This document shows positions 23,745-36,018 of a stretch of DNA of 64,000 bases, one piece after another. The number at the start of each line of letters is the position of its first letter. Position 1 is the first letter of the stretch. The notes beneath the pieces were generated by a model. The model saw nothing but the letters and a program-made list of their open reading frames with translations, was not told the origin of the DNA and ran no database searches. The stretch lies in contig CM049405.1 of NCBI GenBank assembly GCA_026929865.2, forward strand, positions 18,870,501 to 18,934,500. Direction: 5' to 3'. Position numbers and translations under genes: made by a program. This DNA comes from Hyperoplus lanceolatus. Its lineage: Eukaryota; Chordata; Actinopteri; Uranoscopiformes; Ammodytidae.

Positions 23745-24463
23745 GCCAAAACAGCTTTGATCACTGGTATGCAAATAGAATTAGAACTTCCCCACTAACT
23801 GCCTATCCAAACCTGAATAATCTCGACCCTAGTGTTCATGCAGCTTGTGGTGGGTATTTATGCACTGTAAACCAACCGGTTTGAAAGGCGACCTGCAAGC
23901 AGACAACCCCCAAGATCCTTCGGATGTGCTCCCGAGACAATTGACATTGAACAATTGACACTAACCACGCCCCACAGCACTACCAAAAGGAAAAAACAAC
24001 GAAAAAAAAAAAAAATCACGCAACCCAAAGGGGAAACGCAACTGAAGCCTACCAGGGAAAGTTCAAATCCAGACATGTACTCACCAGCCAATCAACCCTG
24101 TTAGCCTAGCCTCAGCTGATTACCCACTCCAGACGCCAAGCTCAATCCCCAACCATGCACTCCTGGTTTAGAATACTAAACCACAAAAGAACTTCTAAAT
24201 ATACTAACTAGTGCACAAATTAACTGATTACCAAAGACTAACTGGCCTCCCCAAAAACCAGTACTGAGCACCTTTAATCCTAAGACTAATAAGTCCCTTC
24301 AATTATTGCCCAGACTGATTTCCTCCACTATGCAAGGTTAAACCCTACTCCTTCACCATAATGCCTATAGAGTAAGCTAGATGAAGCAAGTACCAGTTTA
24401 ACTACCAAAGGTTTTACACATCACTGCCAAAACTTACCAAATTAGTTTGACGTAGCCCCCATT
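23745..24463 (-). other. Gmr1-like element 5' untranslated leader
   Basis: About 720 bp between the 5' LTR and the gag start on the minus strand, with no supported coding sequence. It includes the primer-binding site at its upstream end. Confidence 0.75.
24446..24463 (-). promoter_or_regulatory. Putative primer-binding site
   Basis: The minus strand one base after the LTR reads TGGGGGCTACGTC. It resembles the tRNA-Pro-type site but has an extra base. The tRNA assignment is tentative. Confidence 0.55.
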
Positions 24464-24762
24464 TGTTACAACCTGGCTCAACGGTTGTAGCAAAGAAGGG
24501 GAGGCCACACAAGGTCTTATATAACATAAGGAATTTAATAAAGAACAAAGTGAACAAATAATATAAATGAAACAAAAGAGAAGGCTGCAGGCCAGGGAAG
24601 AGATCAGTCAAGCAGGCAGGGCTGCTTTATATGCTCCTCAGTCAAGTCTGCTCAGGTGAGCTGCATCCCGGTAACGATGATGTGGCTCCGCCCACCAGCT
24701 CCCTGCAAAACAGAGCAGACCAGAAGCACCAACACCTCAAGGCACACCCTGTGGCCGTCACA
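24464..24762 (-). repeat. Gmr1-like element, 5' LTR
   Basis: 299 bp, near-identical to 17957-18255. On the minus strand it has a TATA box (24626-24631) and an ATTAAA-type polyadenylation signal further along. Confidence 0.95.
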
Positions 24763-24766
24763 CCAT

Positions 24767-25235
24767 TCAAAGTGCTTTACAGGGGCATGACATACATTAA
24801 GATTAAAATACATCAACTATAGTGTAGACATTAGAAAAGCGAAAAATATGGATAGAAATAAAACATTTAAATTAAATAAAAATTGCAGATTAAAAGGGAA
24901 AGTCTTCAGATTTGATTTGATTGGTATACATATTTATAATTTTTTTCAGTGTATTTTTTCTCAACATTTTCAGGAGGGTGTATATACTAGTGACAATGTA
25001 GGACTTTAACATGTTTGGGAGTGGACCTGATTTGGACATACTCTATTGAATGTTAAGTCAATAATAAGGCCAGCAGACATGACTTCTGGATTCAAAGTAG
25101 CTTTTCCTCTTTTCATTTACTATATGTGATAAAGATGATAATATTGATAACATCAGATTCCATTGCATGTTTGAGGAATTCCAGGTGTACCTGAAAGGTT
25201 TTAAAACATGAAGGCACTGTGTGTGTCAAGTACAA
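24767..25235 (-). repeat. LINE 3'-end-like repeat, copy 2, proximal part
   Basis: Continues 17903-17956 after the Gmr1-like insertion. Matches 15370-15590 and 16502-16745 closely, without the 0.9 kb insert of copy 1. No start of the parent element or open frame is visible. Confidence 0.8.
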
Positions 25236-26370
25236 AGCCGTAATAATGTATGTTATGTAATTAATTAAATAAATTGTCATAATAATATGTTTGTTTAAAT
25301 CAAAATTAAAGTCATATATTCCGTTCACAACATGTGATACAAGTTACCTTTTACCCATGTGTAACTTTCTTGATATTACAACAACCAACCTCAGCATGAA
25401 CCTACTGGTCTGATGATCAGACTCTGATCAAGTAGTGCATTTCTTATCGTCTCACACTTTTACAAATCTTCAAAATAGCAGTACATGGTTAATATGTACA
25501 TTGTGTATACAATTACATATTTTTTTCAACAGAAAGCTGTTTCCAAGTAGACCAACACAGTCGAGCATGCTTTTGATACCTAATACAATCACAAAATCAG
25601 AAAAAAAACACCTGCTTGCCATATATCCTGCTCTGTATCACAGAAACAGTGCCTTTTGGACACCTGATTATCTTGTTACAAATTGAGCCTTTGCTTTAAT
25701 TCCATATACATTTTGTGATAGCACTATCAGTGGCTCAAGCAACGCATACTGCATCGTTCAATGCAAAAAGAAAAACGAAAAACAAATGAACAGTCTTTCT
25801 CTCTTAGGGATTGCATTCAAAATGTGTATATACACAAGGAAACAAATAGGCTGTTGAAAACAAATAGGCTGGGTGACCTCAGCTGAGAATGACAGTGAAT
25901 CCCCAGGGACAGCGCTTTCTGATCTGCCTCTCTGTGCTCTTCACAGTGTGAAAAGCCTTTTATGATTTTCCCCGTTCCATATCTCCGTAAATTAAGTTCA
26001 GCTTTCCCATACCACTGTCTATCAAAAGTTTTTTTTTCCCCCACAGTATTCCCCTGCTAGATAATCCAATATGAAAAGGATACACTATGGTGTGCTAAAA
26101 ACACGCTTTATGAATGACTGGGGGGAGGAAAATACTTTTACAATCATGTACATAATACACAGTGACTTCACACAGTTTAAAGTTCTTCTTGTAACCAACA
26201 GTTCATTTTAGAGACTGAAAGTTTATTGTTTATAGCTGATCGAGCAACAGTCAGCTACCTCCTTAGGGTCCGCACAAAGTGTTATTAAATTGTGGTTTGG
26301 ACCATATGTATATATACACTTTAGGTATATTGAATAGGAATATATAATATGTGAAAAATAATAACTGCCC
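25236..26370. other. Non-coding stretch, nothing recognised
   Basis: AT-rich, short open frames only. Confidence 0.4.
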
Positions 26371-26560
26371 TAAGGCTCTTGCACACCGGACATATCGCAA
26401 ATAAACGGCACGGAAGTGCAAATAATTTGGATTGTGAATTTTGAACATTCTGACTATCAAAAAATCAAACCACGTTCGAAAAAATAAAAGCAGCTATTTC
26501 GCGTAGCAAAATTAAGTTGCTGATATGGAAGCTTATACTGACTCTATATATGTTATAAGT
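26371..26560 (-). mobile_element. Decayed copy of the TAA-flanked MITE family
   Basis: Starts TAAGGCTCTTGCACACCGG, like the intact copy at 40159-40364, and internally shares GGAAGCTT...TGACTCT with the reverse complement of that copy. The far terminal repeat is missing or too diverged to see. Confidence 0.6.
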
Positions 26561-28385
26561 GTCTGTTTTCAATCTGAAGTTGGTAAATGGTTAATAAAAC
26601 TTTATCTGCCTGGCAAAGAGATGAAGAGTTGTGTAGTTCTTGGGGAAAATGATATACAGCAGTGCAGAGTACGGACCAATAATATTAACCTTAACATTTG
26701 ATTAGAGCCTACAAGGTTGATAGATGGATGTCAAAGTGAATTGAATTTTCCTCTACCTTTGAAATCAGAGGAGAGTGGCTTGTGTGATGAATGATGACAT
26801 TTATTTGATTTGGGAGATATTACAGTAGGTAACTGTCAAGAAATATAAATGGAAATAGTTTCAAAATCATATTTTACCTGAAGACCAATACTCTCTTGTG
26901 GATGTGCAGCAAGGATGGGAGGGACAGCCAGTTTGAAGCAAATGGTTTTAGAGGGGGGAAGACATTTTTTTGTAAGTTGAATATTGCTCAAACAAGAATT
27001 ATGTGTCACACCCACCAATATGGGAACTGGAAAATCCAGTTGTAAATATTCTTTCTTTGTTAATGGTTTGGCATTCAGTGTGTAGGTTTGCTGTAAATAT
27101 GACCTGGATCACCCATTTTAATCTTCAAATGTCAACAACGAGGATCATATGCCAGAAATAAAAGCTAAATATAGTATTGTTCCTCATCCTGTTAGACAAT
27201 GCTGACAGCTAAACACCATTCATTCATAAGCATTTTAGAATGATTGGCACTCTAAAATGTATGTTCGGTCTGTAGGGCCACTCCAGACCACAGCCTATAC
27301 AGTATATGAAACAAAAATATTTAGGATGGATTTTGTTTTTTTTACTTTATTTATTCTCCATTTTATTTATGCATATTTTTCTGTTGTTTCAACATGACAA
27401 CCAACATCAGACTAATTGCTTACCCGCAGGGGACAACACTGACTGAAATAAAAATCTAGAATCAGGCAAACAATATGCAAGTGCATACAATTAACAATTC
27501 AGATGGACCTTTAACCTCATCATAAATGACATTCCGTTATTTTATGTCATTGTAGCTTTATCATTTATTGTAGCTTTATCATTCAGTGCTAGAAAAGGAA
27601 AGGGTATTTACTGACAGTATACAGCAAAGGTAAATTCAACGTTATAATGCTTCTAAAACATTGTACACTATAGAGATTGCAATTGATCAATGGCAAAGGT
27701 ATGTCACAAAGCAAGTGTACTATCTTGGTTGATATTTTCTAAAACAACACTGCATATTTGACTTGCATTTGTATTTTCTTTTTACCTTTGCAACCTACGC
27801 TATGGCCAACTGAATGTATAAGGAGATATCAGTCTTCAATTAATTATTTGATGTCATATACAGTGGCAACATCTTTGAACAACATAAAGCAAATTGGGGG
27901 TATTATCTAATTTTTATACACACATTTGATTATTGTAAGCAGTCGGCTTGCAGAGGGATCTGGATCTTGGTTCCAGAATACGTGACTTATGGAAGACTTT
28001 GTGCTGGTAATAACATCCATTTGTCTCTGTCTGCTTAATGACACTTTCTTAATACCCAATGAATGTATTTGTGATTGTATGCACAGTTTCAAGACATCAG
28101 GCCATAGAATTTATTGGGCGCAATTGCAATTCATATGCATTTGTCATAAATTGCTGGACAAGGTCACTTAGGGGTTGTTCATTCAAAACAGAAGTTGTAG
28201 TTCGGAATTGTATAGTCTGGATAGTGTTTTACCTTATTTTCTATTTAGACAACACTCAGCATCGATTTTTAAGGCAAGGACGCATGATTTAATTCTCTAG
28301 CAGAGGAGATTAGCCTCCCAGTAGCTGTCCTTGAGATCTTCATTACCACCTCAACCTCATATGACACTGGTTTAAAACAAATATG
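26561..28385. other. Non-coding stretch, nothing recognised
   Basis: No gene or terminal-repeat structure recognised. Confidence 0.4.
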
Positions 28386-28394
28386 CTGTGGAAA

Positions 28395-28979
28395 TAGCCT
28401 GGACTTCCCAGACCTGCCACTAGGCGCTGGCAAATTAAATTTGCTGCGCCTGTTGGTCTGGCCACGCTCCATTGAAGCTTTATCAAGAAGACCAGAAATC
28501 TGGGTCTCACGTTTCAATTGGTTCTATCTAATATGGGCGCGCCAGAGCCCTTTATATGGTACTCTGGGGAGGACGTAATCGGATGACGACAGGGACGTGC
28601 ATGCGACGTCGAAGTTGTGATAGTAAACATCAAAGATGGCTGCGGATATGTTGTGTGAGTTTGAGACTGCTTTGGCCTCGACCCTTAACAATTTGGAAGA
28701 CGGCACTCAAATCTTTCATTAGCAAGTAAGTGGAATGTTCTGTTTTGCCGACCGACAACGGCAAACGTTTAATCTAACAGTTTAACAGCTGTTCGCTAAA
28801 CGAACGGGGCTTACGTCACCTTGTAGGCTACATTGCTCTGATTGGTTGTAGTGCTATCCAACTGCGTGCAGTGGCATTTGAAATGCACGAGTAGGAGCCG
28901 CCCCTTGAGTTGGAAATTACTATTGATCGTGGCCAGACCGTCTATCGTTCAACATATCAGGGTCTGGATTTCCAGGCTA
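28395..28979. mobile_element. TAGCCTGG-ended non-autonomous transposon 1
   Basis: 585 bp with inverted ends TAGCCTGGACTTCCCAGACC and (reverse complement of the right end) TAGCCTGGAAATCCAGACCC. It is flanked by a perfect 9-bp duplication CTGTGGAAA (28386-28394, 28980-28988). No transposase frame. The 9-bp duplications fit Mutator-like (MULE) or Merlin elements; the class is inference. Confidence 0.8.
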
Positions 28980-28988
28980 CTGTGGAAA

Positions 28989-29386
28989 ATGATTATTAGA
29001 AAAGGATTGGGCAATACTTTTTCAAAAAACCTCAGAACCCACTTGAAGATTGCAGAGAAGGACCATGAAATAAGACACATACAAGATATAAATACATTTC
29101 AACAACTCCTTCCTAGTCTCACATTCTAGTTTCACTTCAATCTAGTTACACATTTCTGACTCCGATCTCATCAGGATTGTAGATGACTGGGATTAATCTT
29201 ACTATCAGGGCTGCAATAGTCTCATTTAATACACTTTTTATTCCTCCTCTCTGATGGTTATGAACAATCGCCCTGCCCGGTGGGCAACACAAAACATCTG
29301 ATGTTTCATAAGGAGTCAGACTCCAAAGCTCCCAGATCCTGTCAAATAACAGCTCAGTGGAATTGCTGCTTGTAAATGATGGATTG
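28989..29386. other. Short non-coding stretch
   Basis: No gene recognised between the two transposon-like units. Confidence 0.4.
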
Positions 29387-29502
29387 TTAGGAGCCACTCA
29401 CACTAGGGCTGCGGCCCCGTGCCCGAGCTCATTTGCATACTAAAGTCTAGAACGTTTGGCTAGTGTGACCACGCCATCTGTATTCCAGCACGGAACAGCC
29501 CC

Positions 29503-29541
29503 TTGGCCACGGCACACTTGGGAGAGGTGTGCCGTGGCCAA
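29503..29541. repeat. Perfect 15-bp inverted repeat, 9-nt loop
   Basis: TTGGCCACGGCACAC and its exact reverse complement, separated by TTGGGAGAG. Lies near the left end of the TTA-flanked element and may be a subterminal hairpin. Confidence 0.9.
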
Positions 29542-30023
29542 AGTACAGATGCTAATGAGATGACACGCGCACAAGCAAGTGCACAGGCGGCGTTCCTGAC
29601 GTGAATTCATTAAGGATGCATAGTCCGTTAACGTCCGCTGCCTTACTAGTCGGCACCAGAATTTCCCACCACTTGGACTTGTAGCTACATAACATGTGTG
29701 AGAATTAACGTGTGTGTTGGCCTAGGTGTGGGATAATAAAAGAGGGAGAGAGCTAAATAGGTGAGCGCAGAAAGCAAAGCAAAAAGGTTCGTTAGATGAT
29801 TTTTTTCTTTTTCCTCCCGTCAGCTGTCGCATGGCGGTTGAGACGAACCCAAAACAACACACAGCGGGACTCCGCGGCCCGGTGATAAGGAAACAGTAGC
29901 CTACACTAAGGTGAATAAGGTTTTCCGCGCAGCGCGTCAGAGGTCGTGGCAAGCAAGGTGCGTGCGTGAGGTAAAGTCGTCTTAAAATGTTTTTTTCGTT
30001 TTTTTTCCTTACCCCCAATTCAA

Positions 30024-30190
30024 GGTCCTTAGGAGGCTTGTTGTTTGCAAAACAACCCCTTCAAGGGGGTAACTCAGGTTTTTTCCCTTATGTTATCAGT
30101 GGGGTCCTTAGGGTCCAATGTGTTTGCTAAACAAACCCCTTCAAGGGGGGATGACTGAGGATTTTTATCCCATTATGTTATACAGGTGGG
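30024..30190. repeat. Two diverged ~80-90-bp tandem units
   Basis: GGTCCTTAGG...AACCCCTTCAAGGGG...TTATGTTAT recurs at 30024 and 30103. Both units contain a small CCCCTT-CAAGGGG palindrome. Confidence 0.75.
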
Positions 30191-31148
30191 GGTCTATAGA
30201 ATCACGGGAATGATTTTTAAATCTTTTAAAGTCGTATACAATCTTCAAGGGGTTCCTCAGCGTAAAATACTCATCGGTATAATTTTGCTCATACCTTTTT
30301 GAAGGGCCCTCTTAATTTTGAAATCCTCACTGTATCCCAACTTTATATTTAAAAGCATCAGACCTCTGTCTTTAGAATGTTAAACTTTCCTTTTATCGGT
30401 ATTGGTTTGGTGCTTTTCTGTTTGTTTTTTTCGTTTTGGTTGCTGGGTTGTTTTGTTTTTTTTCCTTAGTGCATCTTTTTAGATTCTGCCGTTTTTTTCC
30501 TTCTCTCTTTTTTTAATATCCTTTTTTTAATATTAGAAAAGTCTAGCGTCAGGTCCGTTGGTTGTCATGAAAGGTCTGCTTGGGCGTCTTTTCTTTACTA
30601 AACCTTTTTCTTTCAAAATGCGGGGTTTGTGTAGAGTGTTGCTCTTGTTTTAAGGCTCTTTTACTCTGAGTCTTTAAATGAGTTGTGTCTCAAATATAGC
30701 CTTTTTAGCTTATGTTTCCTCCTAAGTCCTGTATTTTCTGGAGCTATTTCTTTCGTATCCTCCTGGTTGTTTGATAGAAATGAGGGTCTTTATTTCAGGG
30801 TTTAAGGCTTTATTTCCGTTTACATTTCTACTGCTCTTTTTTTTTGCCTTTTTATTTATTTTTCTTCTATAAACAAACAAAGTCTACCTTTTGGATATTT
30901 ACGTACAAACTCAACAATACTTGCATCTCCTATGCTTTTACCACCAAGTCTACACAAGAAAACTACTCGTGTTGAATCTATCTCGAGAAAATAAAAATGT
31001 AGGGTTTGTTACCGGCTTACACAACTTCCAATGATCCAATCCTCAGTTAAATCGTATGGTATTTAAAACAATCTATAGTGTCTAACTCTTGAAGTTATTA
31101 CTTTCTTTCATACTATACTTATATTCTTTTTTGGCAAGTTCTATATAG

Positions 31149-31149
<1 letters not shown>

Positions 31150-31209
<60 letters not shown>

Positions 31210-31210
31210 T
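31150..31210. repeat. (TA)n microsatellite
   Basis: About 30 AT units. Confidence 0.97.
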
Positions 31211-33465
31211 TATTTTATTTTTTATTTTGTTTATCACCCAGTGTCATAGATTCTTTTAAAACTGTATTAAACCTATTATCATCCCTAACTATATGTTTTA
31301 GTTTTGCTCGAGCCAAGGGTCACTAACCATTTCGGAAAGCCTCTTCTGAAACCGATGATAAAATGCAATCAGAATCCGTATGCCCCAGCGTCAAATACAT
31401 GGTTTGGATTTTCATAATTCGTTAAAAATGTCTTGCCTATCGTCCCGTGTCCTTCAATAAAATTTAGGGGAATAAAATCAATACAAGTGCCATAGCTATG
31501 GTATTGTATGGCTACTGTCAGAATAAGCACAATATATACTGTCTTTTCAAGTGCTGGAGTATTTTGTGTAGAACGTCCTATCATTACCTCAGTATATCTT
31601 GAGCGGGGGAGGGTATCCATCATTCAAATTCCTCCTTCCATCGGAATGTTCTTGTTGGTGTGCCTTTACATCCGCTGGTGGTTTTCTTGTTGTGCAAGAA
31701 ACGTCAAATTTCTTTTCCAAGGAAAATTCAATCCATGATATGTTGTTACCGTTATCCTGAGAGTTCTTAAAAGGTTGGCCCGTATCCGGGTACGTTGAGT
31801 TTTCCCCCTGTGTAAAGGGTGAGGAATGTTAGAACAGACTAAAACCATCTTGTCACACCCCAGGGGGTAATTTATCGTTTGATGAATGTTGTCATTATCA
31901 TCATCAGGGGCAAATAGTTTGATCTTTAGCTTTTCATAGGGTTTGTATACCCTATACCATCTGAATAAAGTATCGATGTGGGAGAAAAGTCAACCCCCAG
32001 TCAACCCTGACAATAAAAACAGGGGTAAACCACGCTCCATTCTTGAGTTGTGAGGGGATAGAGTTTATCCTCATCTGGAGTACCCTTTCGGGTCACAAAT
32101 TACAGTGTTATTTAGACACTGTCTGAAGAATATATAGTCATCAGGGCCCTGGGTATCAGATGATGATATTTCTGTCTCAACGCGATAGGTTTCACCAGGA
32201 CTCGATCCATTCCACTGCTCAGGTAAAGTCCTGTTGCTCTATGGAGCTCTTTACAGATTTTGGTTCTGAAAAAAGACCAGTCTCTAGGGAAAAACGATTG
32301 GGCGTGGTACTCGGTAAAAACAGTTCATTGCTTCCCTGGTATATAGGTGAACCATTCCTTGGTCAAAGAAATATCCATATACCCTGAATTCTTCCACATG
32401 CCATTGTACAATGGTTCCCATGATTTGGTCAAGGAAATCAGTCAGAGTTTTAGGGTAGCTCTTTTAGTTCTAGGAGCTAAAAGCATCTCAGTTCATCAAT
32501 GTTTATCGCGTTTAGGAGTTACAAAAGCAGAATCTAAACTGTATCTTCCATGATGAGGATTGTCGCAAGTGCAGAAAGAATAGGTCCGTAGAATAATAAT
32601 CACTCACAGAAATATGAGTCGATGCAGTCCTCTTGCGTAGTACAGTGGACCCACATACAGACCAAGCATTTATATAACGTCGACATAGACCACTCCTAAG
32701 TTTTATTTCATTGACTCTACCATATATGGTAGAGTCCACCTTATACAAGATAGTATGTATGTGTGACATCCTAAGGTATCCTTTGAATTGGGGTGTTAAG
32801 GAAGTAATAAATACAGATAAAAAAACATTCTTTAAGAGCACATTTTTATCACGAGCACCTTGCTTGCTCACATGTACGCTCATGTAGCATGCATGGGTGC
32901 GTGAGTAAATGCTTCTATTTACTACTACTAAGGTCTAATAATAAACTTTATAAAGACACTTAAAAAAACGATCTCTGCCCATACAAAAAGTTCTGACTCG
33001 GATTACTTGATAGAGCGATCGATGTGTATACAACCATCCGGTATGTATGGTCTGATGACGGGCCGTTATATTAATAATAAACAGCGTGCTGCACAAATAT
33101 GAGACTGTCCACCGCGACCTATTACGTCAAGGCTACATTAAAAAAAACAATAGCTTAAGGATTCTCGTTGCTCTAATGTGGAAGTGGAATATATGATGCA
33201 AATGTGGCCGGATGAAAATATTCACAAACAGTCGTATAGCCTACAAGTAGACTACGCTCCAAATCCTAAACGCGCACGGTGACGTAAGGTGCAATTGTGC
33301 CCAGGCCACAAGCAGTGTGACCACGGGCCAGCAGGGGAAGTGGGGAGGGGGGGAATCGTGCTGAATCTTCCTGCAGCATGGAACAGACAAACTTGCCTAG
33401 TGTGAGTGCGCCCTTAAATGTAATTTCTATGCTGCATCATTACATTACTATTAGAAGAGTGTGAG

Positions 33466-33470
<5 letters not shown>

Positions 33471-33543
<73 letters not shown>
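33471..33543. repeat. (GT)n microsatellite
   Basis: Pure GT run of about 36 units. Confidence 0.97.
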
Positions 33544-33545
<2 letters not shown>

Positions 33546-33718
33546 GGCAATATTTCAGCGTGCAGCGCGCCTATGCAGCACACACTTTTATTTTTTATTT
33601 ATTTTTTTATTTTTTTCAGCACACACTTTTGTTGTTCTTTTTGATTGCAACTTGCGACCAGAGAATACAAAGGGCCAGATGCGGCCCAGGTCTGCATAAG
33701 TGGCTGCTAAAGGTGGAC

Positions 33719-34625
33719 TGCCGGCCCGAGGCATAAGCGAACTAAGCGGTCGCTTAGGGCCCCCGACAGTCAGGGGGGTCCCCTCCAAAAAATGTTTTTA
33801 TTTTTTTTATTTTTTAGTTTGTGTGTTTGATATTAACATCATATTATGCAAATGTATCTTATGCAAGTGTATCTTACAAAAAAGGAATGAAATGTTTTGG
33901 TCTAGATAATTAATAGCCTAAAAATGTAATCAGTTCATCTGGGAGGTAATCCGAAATTATCTGATCATGTCACGTTCACATCCATGCACAGTGTGTATTG
34001 AGTTTATTTAAAAACAATTGGAAATGGGGCTGCCCTCAGTTGCCCATGCACTGTGTATGGTCTTCTATAGCCTATTTCAGCCTTGTCTGTGGAAAAAAAA
34101 GACACAGTACCTGGACAACAGAGTTCTTCTGCTTCGTTCCTCTCACTACATTTAAATGCATTCATTATATTACAGAGAAATATGTCCCGTAAAAGAAAAA
34201 GAGCTCCAAGCCCAACCCAGAGGACCCTCCATAATATTTTATATTAATATTTTTTATGGAAAATCCATGTGTCCTTCTTCAATAGCTTCTAATTCATCTG
34301 ACCCAGTGTCTCCAAATTATTTGTTCACACAAAATTTCTCAGATGTAGCCTCTTAATTTTCCTCTCAAAGTTCAACAGATTCATGCATTTCACTTTAAAA
34401 AGTTTAAAAAAATCTCACGGGGGCATACGCCCGGACCCCCTTAGGAGGGTCTGAATCTCAGCTGTCTAATATTTTCGCACAGCTGCACAGTGGAGGCACT
34501 AGCGGAAAACACTGGGTGTGTGAATGCTATTTAACAAAGATCTATAGTTTCAGCAGTGCTAACATTGGAGAGGGGCCCCCAATCATATTTCGCTAAGGGC
34601 CCCATGAAGGCTTGGGCCGGCTCTG
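33719..34625. mobile_element. hAT-like non-autonomous element 1
   Basis: The ends are GCCGGCCC...CGCTTAGGGCCCCC and its inverse CTAAGGGCCCC...GGGCCGGCTCTG. Flanking GGTGGAC (33712-33718 and 34626-34632) gives a ~8-bp duplication, as in hAT. A plus-strand ATG at 34183 starts a Lys/Arg-rich peptide (MSRKRKRAPSPTQR) like hAT transposase N-termini, but the frame breaks soon after. Confidence 0.7.
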
Positions 34626-34632
34626 GGTGGAC

Positions 34633-35379
34633 ATATTCACTTTCCTGAAAATGGGATATATAGCCTACCTGGAAATATCATCATAGATGATATGTTATGT
34701 AATCGAGCTGCTTTCTCATTGCATGCTCTGAAGATAGTGTTAACGTAAGTCACATACTTTTAGCAAAACTTTGTTAGCCTCATTTTGCTAGCTTTCTATA
34801 CTTGAATTGGTAACTTTGTTTTTCAAAAAATGTTGATCTCTTGACATTAGATAGATTTTGGGGTAAGTTAAAAAAATGTATGTTCTGGAAAGTTAACATG
34901 TACAGTACATGACTGTTGGGTACTCTTGTCATTCTTTGATGGTCTGATGATGTGAATCCCACACACAGGTAAACAGTACATATACTACGTAACTGCCTTT
35001 CTCAGTCTAGCCTTACCAGAAAAGTCAACAAAAGCCCAAAATGTCTGACAAAAACATAAACAGGGCTATGGACATAAATAAGATACCCTGTCACTTTAAC
35101 AGCAGTGTAAAGCATCACCTAGGCAGCCAACAAAGAGATGTATTAGACAATATAAACTTGACAGCTGCTACAGTCCACAAATGCCCACAGTAAAGCAAAA
35201 AGAGATTCTGTACAACTTTTACCCACTGCATATAGTGCACACTATGACAGGGACTAACAGGGACAAAATTGTCTAACACACCACACTGAGGGTAAAAGTT
35301 CTAAATAGAAAAATCACTGCTCGAGGATTCACCATCTGCATTTTAGACCGACCAAGCATGTCCCTGTTGGTCACGCAAC

Positions 35380-35416
<37 letters not shown>

Positions 35417-35864
35417 ACAATTGAGTCACTTAGTGTGCACGCTACTTGGTGCTTTATAAAAATGACTAATTATGTAGATGTGACCTTTTTTTCTTTCTTT
35501 TTACCTATGCTGAGGTAATGCCATGACCCATGATGTCATCTTGACTAAATTGCATTCATTTGGATTTTCATTTCATTTCACAAAATACATTTTGCGCTTT
35601 TGTTTTGTTTGATTTTTATATTGTGACTAGTAATCTAGTAAAGTACATTACTTAGAAAATACCAAAAATACTGAAGTACAACGAACATTTCTGATTTAAA
35701 AAAATACTCGAGTCAACATTTAATTCACTGCAACCTAAATGCAATGAAACAAGATAACACAGCAAAATGATCGGAGTAGGAGCTTACCTTTTTCTGTATA
35801 CACTTTATTTTTCAGAAAGTACTTTCATTAAAAACATGAGGTTTCAATTCAGAACTACTAAGGT
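34633..35864. other. Non-coding stretch, nothing recognised
   Basis: Only a GT microsatellite at 35382-35414 stands out. Confidence 0.4.
35382..35414. repeat. (GT)n microsatellite
   Basis: About 16 GT units. Confidence 0.95.
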
Positions 35865-36018
35865 TCATCATCATCATCATCATCTTCAACCGCTTATCTG
35901 AAATCGGGTCGCGGGGGCAGCAGCTTGAGCAGGGAGCCCCAAACTTCTCTTTCCCGGGCCACATCAACCAACGCTGATGAGGCGTTCCCAGGCCAGAGTG
36001 GAGACATAATCTCTCCAC

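Larger units (their letters stand above)
17957..24762 (-). mobile_element. Gmr1-like Ty3/Gypsy LTR retrotransposon, full length
   Basis: This minus-strand element has two 299-bp LTRs differing at 2 positions, flanked by a 4-bp CCAT duplication (17953-17956 and 24763-24766). It sits inside a repeat whose uninterrupted form is at 15313. Reading 5' to 3' on the minus strand the order is gag with a SCAN-like segment and zinc knuckle, aspartic protease, integrase, reverse transcriptase, RNase H. Integrase before RT is the copia-like order known in Gypsy elements only from the Gmr1 group. It carries frameshifts near 23690, 22370 and 21945, stops at 20020 and 19243, and a 640-bp nested insert at 21149-21788, so it is defective despite young LTRs. 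Confidence 0.93.
29390..33413. mobile_element. 4.0 kb TTA-flanked inverted-repeat element, unclassified
   Basis: The left end GGAGCCACTCACACTAGG pairs with the right end GGGCGCACTCACACTAGG (reverse complement) at 15 of 18 positions. Both ends are flanked by TTA (29387-29389, 33414-33416). A 3-bp TTA target and GG-starting ends fit PIF/Harbinger. The inside is T-rich, has a tandem duplication and a (TA)n run, and holds only broken minus-strand frames (31369-31623, 31666-31848, 32512-32883). None resembles a Harbinger transposase or any protein I know. It may be a large non-autonomous element with captured sequence, or two chance ends. Confidence 0.5.

Noticed and set aside
32512..32883. 123-codon minus-strand frame in the TTA-flanked segment
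   Set aside because: Not recognisable as any protein family; kept only as part of the unclassified element.
33461..33736. Val/Cys repeat plus-strand frames
   Set aside because: Translation of a pure GT run.
35812..36018. Separate gene downstream of the Rex3-like RT
   Set aside because: It is the continuation of the RT tail after a premature stop.
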